Below, in pieces: positions 58,376 through 64,000 of a stretch of 64,000 nucleotides of DNA. Numbering within the stretch: position 1 is the stretch's first letter; each line of letters opens with the position of its first letter. Where the stretch lies: assembly GCF_032586155.1 (NCBI RefSeq), contig NZ_JAWHTC010000003.1, positions 186,001 to 250,000 of the forward strand, written 5' to 3'. The notes under the pieces were generated by a model. The model was not told the DNA's origin, did not search any database, and was given only the letters and a program-made list of their open reading frames with translations. This stretch comes from JAWHTC01 sp032586155. GTDB taxonomy: Bacteria; Pseudomonadota; Alphaproteobacteria; Rhodobacterales; Rhodobacteraceae. A program made the position numbers and the translations under genes.

Positions 58376-60016
58376 ATGAAGCACATGTCGGAAATCGAAC
58401 GCGAAGCGATGGAATATGATGTGGTGATCGTAGGCGCGGGCCCGGCGGGCCTGTCGGCAGCGATCCGTCTCAAGCAGCTGGATGCGGACCTGCAGGTCGT
58501 GGTGCTGGAGAAGGGTTCCGAAGTTGGGGCGCATATTCTTTCGGGTGCTGTGCTGGACACTTGCGGGCTGGACGAGTTGATCCCTGATTGGCGGGACAAG
58601 GGCGCACCGATCAAGACCAAGGTGAAGAAAGACAATTTCTACATGCTGGGCCAATCCGGGGAAATCCGTATTCCCAACTGGCCGATGCCGCCGCTGATGA
58701 ACAACCATGGCAAATACATCGTGTCGATGGCAAATGTCTGCCGCTGGATGGCCGAACAGGCCGAGGAACTGGGGGTCGAGATTTTCCCGGGCATGGCGTG
58801 TTCGGACCTGGTGTTTGATGGTGATCGGGTCAAGGGCGTTGTTGCAGGCGTCTTTGGGCTTGAACCCGACGGGTCAATCGGGGAAGGCACCGAACCGGGC
58901 ATGGAGTTGCATGGCAAATACGTGTTCCTGTCCGAAGGCGTGCGCGGGTCTCTGGCCAAGGAAGTGATCGCCAAATACGACCTTTCCAAGGGCAAGGAGC
59001 CGCAGAAGTTCGGCATTGGAATGAAGGAAATCTGGGAGATTGATCCCGACAAGCACTGCGAAGGCACAGTGACCCATACCATGGGCTGGCCTTTGGGGGG
59101 CAATGCCGGGGGCGGATCATTCATCTATCACCTGGAAAACAATCAGGTTTATGTCGGTTTCGTCGTGCACCTGAACTACAAGAACCCGCACCTGTTCCCC
59201 TATATGGAATTCCAGCGGTTCAAGCATCACCCGATGGTGGCCGAGTTGCTGAAAGGCGGCAAGCGCGTGGCCTATGGTGCCCGGGCGATCAGCGAAGGCG
59301 GATACCAGTCGATGCCCAAGATGGTGGCACCCGGTGTTGCGCTGCTTGGCTGTTCGGTGGGCATGGTCAATGTGCCGCGCATCAAGGGCAACCATAACGC
59401 CATGTTGTCGGGCAAGGCCGCGGCCGAAGCCGCCTATGAAGCTATCCAGGCAGGCCGCGAAGGTGACGAGCTGAGCGCCTACGAAGATGAGGTGCGTGGT
59501 GGTGCCATCGGCAAGGACCTCAAGAAAGTCCGCAACGTCAAGCCGATGTGGTCGAAATGGGGGATGCTGCCTTCGCTCGCTCTGGGCGGACTGGATATGT
59601 GGACTAACACGCTGGGCTTTTCGCTGTTTGGCACGATGAAGCACGGCAAGACCGATGCCGCGTCGACCGAACCGGCCGATAAGCACAAGGTAATCGACTA
59701 TCCCAAGCCTGACGGTAAGCTGAGCTTCGATCGACTGACCAATGTCAGCTTTTCCTTTACCAACCACGAGGAAAGCCAGCCCTGCCATTTGCAGCTGGCC
59801 GATGCGTCGGTGCCGATGTCGGTCAACATGCCGAAGTTCGACGAACCGGCGCAGCGCTATTGCCCGGCGGGGGTTTACGAGGTTGTCGATGGCGAGTTCG
59901 TCGTCAACTTCCAGAACTGCGTGCATTGCAAGACCTGCGACATCAAGGACCCCAGCCAGAACATCACCTGGGTGACGCCGCAGGGCGGCGACGGGCCGAA
60001 TTACCCGAACATGTGA
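58376..60016 (+). CDS. Electron transfer flavoprotein-ubiquinone oxidoreductase
   Basis: This 546-residue enzyme passes electrons from ETF to ubiquinone during fatty-acid and amino-acid oxidation. The FAD site is DVVIVGAGPAGLSAAIRL (about 13-30), with further segments GSEVGAHILSGAVLD, YVGFVVHLNYKNPHLFPY and GCSVGMVNVPRIKGNHNAML. The 4Fe-4S cluster cysteines lie in CPAGVYEVVDG and FQNCVHCKTCDIKDP near the end. Length is normal. It is the first of a plus-strand group with the TPR gene and ispE, separated from them by a terminator. Confidence 0.97.
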   Translation: MKHMSEIEREAMEYDVVIVGAGPAGLSAAIRLKQLDADLQVVVLEKGSEVGAHILSGAVLDTCGLDELIPDWRDKGAPIKTKVKKDNFYMLGQSGEIRIPNWPMPPLMNNHGKYIVSMANVCRWMAEQAEELGVEIFPGMACSDLVFDGDRVKGVVAGVFGLEPDGSIGEGTEPGMELHGKYVFLSEGVRGSLAKEVIAKYDLSKGKEPQKFGIGMKEIWEIDPDKHCEGTVTHTMGWPLGGNAGGGSFIYHLENNQVYVGFVVHLNYKNPHLFPYMEFQRFKHHPMVAELLKGGKRVAYGARAISEGGYQSMPKMVAPGVALLGCSVGMVNVPRIKGNHNAMLSGKAAAEAAYEAIQAGREGDELSAYEDEVRGGAIGKDLKKVRNVKPMWSKWGMLPSLALGGLDMWTNTLGFSLFGTMKHGKTDAASTEPADKHKVIDYPKPDGKLSFDRLTNVSFSFTNHEESQPCHLQLADASVPMSVNMPKFDEPAQRYCPAGVYEVVDGEFVVNFQNCVHCKTCDIKDPSQNITWVTPQGGDGPNYPNM

Positions 60017-60035
60017 TCATTTTTAAATTCGATGT

Positions 60036-60075
60036 AACGGGCAGGGCTTTTCAAAGGCGCTGCCCGTTTGTCTTT
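60036..60075 (+). terminator. Terminator after the ETF-QO gene
   Basis: AACGGGCAG (60036-60044) pairs exactly with CTGCCCGTT (60060-60068), followed by TGTCTTTG. It ends 20 to 60 bases after the stop. Confidence 0.8.
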
Positions 60076-60176
60076 GAAGGCGCGAAAAACCGCGATCCGC
60101 ACCAAGCCGCATTGCGTTTACGGCCTGTTACGCTAGTTTGTGCTTTGATGAGGCGCAAACACAGCAGGTCCAACGC

Positions 60177-61889
60177 ATGAAACCCCTTAAATCTCTCGCC
60201 CTGGTGGCGCTCGTGATGCAGCTGGGCAGTGCGCCTGCGGTGGCCGAAGGGCTGGCCGGGGCCTATCTGGCTGGACGGCAGGCCCGGTTTGCCGGGGATT
60301 TCCAGGCGGCGGCGGATTACTACACGGTGGCGCTGGCGCGGGACCCGTCGAACCCGTCGCTGATGGAGGCGACCGTGGTGTCGTTCCTGTCGCTGGGCCG
60401 GATTGATCGCGCCCTGCCGGTAGCCACGGTGATGGAAGAGCAGGGGTTGAAAAGTCAGCTCAGCCACATGGTTCTGCTGGCGGACGAGGCCTGGAACGGG
60501 CGCTATGACGACCTGCTGGAACGGATCGCGGACAAGCGTGCCATCGGTGATCTGGTCGACGGGCTGATCGCAGGCTGGTCGCATCTGGGCAAGGGCGCGA
60601 TGAGCGACGCGATCGACCAGTTCGACGCGGCCGCGGATGAACCCGGCCAACGCGGTTTTGCATTTTACCACAAAGCCTTAGCGCTTGCCATGGTGGGCGA
60701 TTTTGAGAGCGCCGAAGAGATTCTTGGTGCCCAGGGACCGGGCGCGGCTGTGCAGACCAGGCGCGGGGTGATCGCGCGCCTGCAGGTGCTGAGCCAACTT
60801 GATCAGAATGCCAAGGCGCTCGAAGTGCTGGAGCACAGTTTCGGCACATCGCTTGATCCGGAACTGGCCCAGATCCGTGATGCGCTGACCGCAGGTGAAA
60901 CCCTGGACTTCACCATCGTGACCTCGGTGCGCGACGGGATTTCCGAGGTGCTCTATTCGATTGCCGGGGCTTTGCGTGGCGAGGCGCGAGGCCATGACAC
61001 GATCCTGTTTGCCCGGTTGGCGGAGTATCTGCGCCCGGGCCATATCGACGCGATTCTGCTCAGCGCCGAGATCCTCGATGACATGGAGCAATTCGACCTC
61101 GCGACCGAGGCCTATCGCAAGGTGCCGCGCGACGATCCGGCCTTCCATGCCGCAGAGCTGGGCCGGGCCGAGGCGCTGCGCAAGGCCGACAAGCCCGATG
61201 CGGCGATCGAGGTGCTGGAACAGCTGGCCGAGACCCATGGCGACCTGCCGGTTGTGCACAATACCCTGGGCGACCTGATGCGCACGCTGGAGCGTTACGA
61301 AGACGCGATTGGCTCCTATGACCGGGCACTGGCGCTATATGGCAAAACGGAGGACAGCCAGTGGTTCGTGTATTATGCCCGGGGCATCTGTCACGAACGC
61401 ACGGGAGACTGGCCCCAGGCCGAGGCCGACTTCCGCAAGGCGCTGGAAATCGACCCGGACCGGCCCGAGGTGTTGAACTATTTGGGCTATTCCCTGGTTG
61501 AGAAAAGCGACAAGCTGGACGAGGCGCTCGAGCTGATCGAGCGGGCCGTCGCGGCGCGGCCCGACAGCGGCTATATCGTCGACAGCCTGGGTTGGGCCTT
61601 GTACCGACTGGGCCGCTATGACGAGGCGGTGGGGCACATGGAGCGCGCCGCCGAACTGATGTCGATCGACCCGATCGTCAATGACCATTTGGGTGATGTG
61701 TATTGGGCCGTCGGGCGCTATCGCGAGGCAGAGTTCCAGTGGAAACGCGCACTGAGTTTTGTCGATCATGGCGATGCCGCCGAAGATGCCAACCCGGATC
61801 GCATTCGTCGCAAGCTTGAGGTCGGGCTCGACAAGGTGCTGGCCGAGGAAGGGGCCGCGCCCCTGAAGGTTGCGGGCGACGATGGCTGA
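60177..61889 (+). CDS. Exported TPR-repeat protein
   Basis: The start MKPLKSLALVALVMQLGSAP at 60177 gives 570 residues with a signal peptide ending near AVAEG. Many tetratricopeptide repeats cover the rest: AGDFQAAADYYTVALARDPS, PVVHNTLGDLMRTLERYEDA, DWPQAEADFRKALEIDPDRP and SLGWALYRLGRYDEAVGHME. TPR proteins act as scaffolds. Its stop overlaps the ispE start by 8 bases, so translation is coupled, although a direct link to isoprenoid synthesis is not implied. Confidence 0.87.
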   Translation: MKPLKSLALVALVMQLGSAPAVAEGLAGAYLAGRQARFAGDFQAAADYYTVALARDPSNPSLMEATVVSFLSLGRIDRALPVATVMEEQGLKSQLSHMVLLADEAWNGRYDDLLERIADKRAIGDLVDGLIAGWSHLGKGAMSDAIDQFDAAADEPGQRGFAFYHKALALAMVGDFESAEEILGAQGPGAAVQTRRGVIARLQVLSQLDQNAKALEVLEHSFGTSLDPELAQIRDALTAGETLDFTIVTSVRDGISEVLYSIAGALRGEARGHDTILFARLAEYLRPGHIDAILLSAEILDDMEQFDLATEAYRKVPRDDPAFHAAELGRAEALRKADKPDAAIEVLEQLAETHGDLPVVHNTLGDLMRTLERYEDAIGSYDRALALYGKTEDSQWFVYYARGICHERTGDWPQAEADFRKALEIDPDRPEVLNYLGYSLVEKSDKLDEALELIERAVAARPDSGYIVDSLGWALYRLGRYDEAVGHMERAAELMSIDPIVNDHLGDVYWAVGRYREAEFQWKRALSFVDHGDAAEDANPDRIRRKLEVGLDKVLAEEGAAPLKVAGDDG

Positions 61890-62724
61890 GGCCGAGGGGT
61901 CGGGATTTGCGCCCGGGTTCGCGCCGGCAAAAATCAATCTGACATTGCATGTGACCGGGCAACGGGCAGATGGGCTGCACCTGCTGGACAGTCTTGTCGC
62001 GTTTGCCGATGTCGGCGATCGGCTGAAGGCGCGGGTGGCCGAGCGATCCTCGCTGCTTGTCGTGGGGGCGATGGCGGAGGGTGTGCCGGTTGATGAGAGT
62101 AACCTCGTGCTCAAGGCGGCGGAATGGATGGGCGTTCCGGCGGCGTTTACCCTGGACAAGCGATTGCCGGCGGCGGCGGGGATTGGCGGCGGGTCGTCGG
62201 ATGCAGCTGCGGCGCTGCGCCTGTTGGCAGGGCTGAAGGGGCGAGACCTGCCGAACGGCACCGAGGTGCTGGGCGCGGATGTGCCAGTCTGTATGGTGCC
62301 AAGGGCGATGCGGATGCGCGGGATTGGCGAGGTGCTCGGGCCGGTGGATTTGCCGCCCTTGCCCGCCGTTCTGGTCAATCCCGGCGTGGCGGTGCCCACG
62401 GGCGGGGTCTTTGCCGGGCTGGCCCGCAAGGACAACCCACCGATGCCACAGAACCTGCCGCAGTTTGCCGGACCGGTTGAGGCCGCGGGCTGGATTGCGC
62501 AGCGGCGCAACGATCTGGAAGCGCCCGCAATTGCGCTGGAGCCGGTGATCGGTGAGTTGCTGGCACTGTTGGCGACGTTGCCGGGGGTGCTGCTGGCGCG
62601 GATGTCGGGGTCGGGAGCAACCTGTTTTGCCCTTTTTGTTTCGGATGAGGCCGCGCGGGCAGCGGCGGCGCAGATACGCGATGAGAACCCGGGGTTCTGG
62701 TGCGAAACGGCGACGCTGAGGTGA
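61882..62724 (+). CDS. ispE: 4-diphosphocytidyl-2-C-methyl-D-erythritol kinase IspE
   Basis: The ATG at 61882 gives 280 residues. GHMP-kinase motifs are visible: PAKINLTLHVTGQRADGLHL (about 14-33) near the N-terminus, the ATP loop LPAAAGIGGGSSDAAAALRL (about 95-114) and the C-terminal LLARMSGSGATCFALF. It catalyses the phosphorylation step of the non-mevalonate isoprenoid pathway. The order TPR gene then ispE is common in this bacterial family. Confidence 0.95.
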   Translation: MAEAEGSGFAPGFAPAKINLTLHVTGQRADGLHLLDSLVAFADVGDRLKARVAERSSLLVVGAMAEGVPVDESNLVLKAAEWMGVPAAFTLDKRLPAAAGIGGGSSDAAAALRLLAGLKGRDLPNGTEVLGADVPVCMVPRAMRMRGIGEVLGPVDLPPLPAVLVNPGVAVPTGGVFAGLARKDNPPMPQNLPQFAGPVEAAGWIAQRRNDLEAPAIALEPVIGELLALLATLPGVLLARMSGSGATCFALFVSDEAARAAAAQIRDENPGFWCETATLR

Positions 62725-62875
62725 CGCCGCCGGTTATGGCCAAGAGCGGACACCGGCAAACAATGCCTGCGTGGATCAAGACACACCGCGTAATCTTCCG
62801 CCGGTGCGGCGTGGCGCCTCTTGCAGGCGCGGCGCATCACGCTAATCTAAGCACCAGCAAAAGGAAGCTTACGCC

Positions 62876-63199
62876 ATGCCCAAGCTGATCCGCATGTATA
62901 TCATCAACGTCGCCATCGGGTTCGCCATCGCGGCGGGTTTCGTGGCAATGCTGCTCTACTTCAACATCGCCAACCTGTGGCACCTGGTCAGCAGTTCGGA
63001 CAAGGGGTGGCTCGCGGTGTTGATCCTGTGGATTTCAAACGGGATCATCTTTGCTGGCGTGCAGTTCGGCATCGCGGTAATGCGGATGAAGGATGATGAT
63101 GACGACGACGGCCCGGGCGGCGGATTGCGCGAGCGGGTGATGCCGCCGGTGCGCGAACCGGTGCTGGTGCGGGTAGCGGCGCACAAGCCACGCCCCTAA
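62876..63199 (+). CDS. Small membrane protein, 107 residues
   Basis: MPKLIRMYIINVAIGFAIAA begins a two-helix protein (IINVAIGFAIAAGFVAMLLY and WLAVLILWISNGIIFAGVQF). A cytoplasmic-type acidic run of six aspartates (KDDDDDDGPGGG) and a basic tail follow. It follows ispE by 151 bases. The function is unknown; the pattern occurs in other Rhodobacteraceae. Confidence 0.72.
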   Translation: MPKLIRMYIINVAIGFAIAAGFVAMLLYFNIANLWHLVSSSDKGWLAVLILWISNGIIFAGVQFGIAVMRMKDDDDDDGPGGGLRERVMPPVREPVLVRVAAHKPRP

Positions 63200-63237
63200 T
63201 TGGCGGGCCAACACATCTTTTGTTTCAGAGAAGTAGC

Positions 63238-63395
63238 GGCGGAACCACCCGGACCGTAGGGTTATCTCATTCCCGAGGACCTGTATATACAGGTGGGTGC
63301 CAGGTAACCGGGCCACGACCCGGACAGAGCCAGCTCCCTCGGAATTGCTTAAGGCCACCGGAATGCAACCGTATTACGAGAGGGGCAGAACCGCC
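63238..63395. ncRNA. Candidate structured RNA, strand not determined
   Basis: Four nested or adjacent complementary pairs occur within 158 bases. GGCGG (63238-63242) pairs with CCGCC (63391-63395). ATTCCCGAGG (63269-63278) pairs with CCTCGGAAT (63337-63345) with one bulge. Between them are the 16-base palindrome ACCTGTATATACAGGT (63279-63294) and CCGGG-CCACGA-CCCGG (63308-63323). No frame is coding here. No match to 6S, tmRNA, RNase P, SRP or common riboswitch motifs was recognised. A minus-strand promoter may be CTTGTC...TATCTG (63433-63404), read leftwards. Confidence 0.45.
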
Positions 63396-63431
63396 AAGGA
63401 TCAGATAAGCACAAGAGCCCGGCGGGACAAG

Positions 63432-63842
63432 TCACATTTCCAAGTTTTGCATTTGTGACAGGAACCCGTGCCAACCCTTGTCGAGTGCCATGATCAGGCC
63501 GAAACCCTCTTGTGACTGAGGCAGGCCAGAATGTTCCAGTGTCAGACGGGTGCCGCCGGGGGCGTCTTCAAGCGTCCATTCGACCGTGCTCATCGCACCG
63601 TTCATCGGGCCGACGGTGAAGTCCCAACGCATGTAATCCGGCGCGCGCATCTCGGTGACGGTTCCCCAGCACATGCGATCGCCGTCCTTTTGACTGATCA
63701 GGGTGTAGTCGGCACCATTCTGCAAGTCGGCTTTGGCGGGATGGAACCACTGGCCGAGGAGGTCGGCCTGGGTCAGATAATCCCAGACAGTGCCGCGGTT
63801 GGCGGCGATGTGGATGGATTTGCGGATCGTCGTGTCAGTCAT
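63432..63842 (-). CDS. SRPBCC (AHSA1-like) domain protein
   Basis: The start MTDTTIRKSIHIAANRGTVW at 63842 gives 136 residues. The START-like fold of AHSA1-type proteins is seen: VWDYLTQADLLGQWFHP (about 19-35), GTVTEMRAPDYMRWDFTVGP, STVEWTLEDAPGGTRLTLEH and a C-terminal helix (MALDKGWHGFLSQMQNLEM). These proteins bind hydrophobic ligands. It overlaps the end of the ArsR-family gene by 8 bases, a common pair in which the ArsR protein controls the SRPBCC gene. Confidence 0.86.
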   Translation of the reverse strand: MTDTTIRKSIHIAANRGTVWDYLTQADLLGQWFHPAKADLQNGADYTLISQKDGDRMCWGTVTEMRAPDYMRWDFTVGPMNGAMSTVEWTLEDAPGGTRLTLEHSGLPQSQEGFGLIMALDKGWHGFLSQMQNLEM

Positions 63843-64000
63843 TGTCAAATTCCCTGTTTTCTATGGTGGTTTTCAGATCGGACAGGCGGTCGGTCCAGAA
63901 CTGGTCGAAGTAGGTCAGCCAGTCGCGCACCGGCTCCATGCCTTCGGGGCGCAGCGCGTTATAGGTTTCGCGGCCCTGGCGCCGGACGGTGATCAGCGCG
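63835..64000 (-). CDS. ArsR-family regulator, C-terminal part (cut by window edge)
   Basis: The frame enters from the right edge and gives 55 residues ending ENREFDND before TGA at 63837-63835. It reads ALITVRRQGRETYNALRPEG, then VRDWLTYFDQFWTDRLSDLK, the wing and the following helix of ArsR-type regulators that accompany SRPBCC genes. The DNA-recognition helix is outside the window. Confidence 0.8.
   Translation of the reverse strand, partial: ALITVRRQGRETYNALRPEGMEPVRDWLTYFDQFWTDRLSDLKTTIENREFDND

Noticed and set aside
63279..63294. ACCTGTATATACAGGT as a LexA box
   Set aside because: The CTGT and ACAG half-sites are only 4 bases apart instead of 8, and alphaproteobacterial LexA uses a GTTC/GAAC-type site.
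63238..63395. Structured region as a glycine riboswitch, RNase P, tmRNA or 6S RNA
   Set aside because: A GGACAGAG string occurs, but the rest of the glycine aptamer core is missing; RNase P and tmRNA consensus strings are absent; 6S would form one long rod rather than a branched fold. Identity is left open.
1..64000. CRISPR arrays, toxin-antitoxin or defence systems
   Set aside because: No regularly spaced repeats, and no recognisable defence or toxin-antitoxin gene pairs were seen.

Overview
The window is chromosomal DNA from an alphaproteobacterium, most likely a Rhodobacteraceae (Roseobacter-group) species. This rests on high GC content, heavy use of GTG starts and 4-base overlaps, and several typical gene pairings: pcm next to a TolC-type gene and a PopZ-like gene, yidC-MOSC-engB, ETF-QO followed by a TPR gene and ispE, and a 44-residue aa3-oxidase subunit IV. 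Assignments come from reading the sequence and from family knowledge; no database search was made.

Positions 1-6460 are a decayed integration zone. A DUF2478-like gene end is followed by a broken hemN, cut off by a truncated IS110-type transposase. Next come an IS30-type remnant, a degraded IS3-type element, and an intact-looking IS66-family element (2713-5218). The IS66 element sits between half of the IS3 orfB and a tyrosine integrase that has lost its catalytic tyrosine. The integrase lies at the 3' end of a tRNA-Cys, as expected for an old island. The flanks of IS66 are not duplicated, so DNA has been lost or rearranged there.

Positions 6500-33100 are mostly housekeeping and metabolism. 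They include a hydrolase-fold exported protein without the usual catalytic triad, pcm, a TolC-family protein, a PopZ-like scaffold, cobQ, efp, ygfZ, a glycosyltransferase overlapping an MsbA-like ABC transporter tail to tail, two PLP aminotransferases, a crotonase, valS, two related lipoproteins (one interrupted by a stop), a flavin monooxygenase, a sulfotransferase-like protein, an HD-domain protein, an amidase and a PhyH dioxygenase. A divergent Lrp/ornithine-decarboxylase pair follows.

Positions 34600-46200 hold a DUF2235 hydrolase, a four-gene minus-strand run (argB, sterol desaturase, 4Fe-4S protein, SixA), an SDR, engB-MOSC-yidC, an EAL phosphodiesterase, ttcA and the small oxidase subunit. 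Positions 46200-53700 hold a lipoprotein, azlCD, and a molybdenum-enzyme block: fdhD, mobA, mobB, and a MoeA protein fused to an extra N-terminal domain. A GNAT remnant and hairpins fill 53700-54240.

Positions 54240-64000 carry a membrane protein with greA, a divergent pair (DUF6502-like plus lipoprotein versus a von Willebrand lipoprotein) whose shared promoter holds two related palindromes, ETF-QO, a TPR protein, ispE, a possible structured RNA at 63238-63395, and an ArsR-SRPBCC pair cut by the window edge.

No CRISPR array, obvious defence island or complete prophage was seen. The most interesting unexplained signals are the palindromic divergon at 56.9 kb, the structured RNA candidate at 63.3 kb, a possible independently terminated sRNA at 14.4-14.6 kb, the MoeA fusion, and the hydrolase with a replaced triad.
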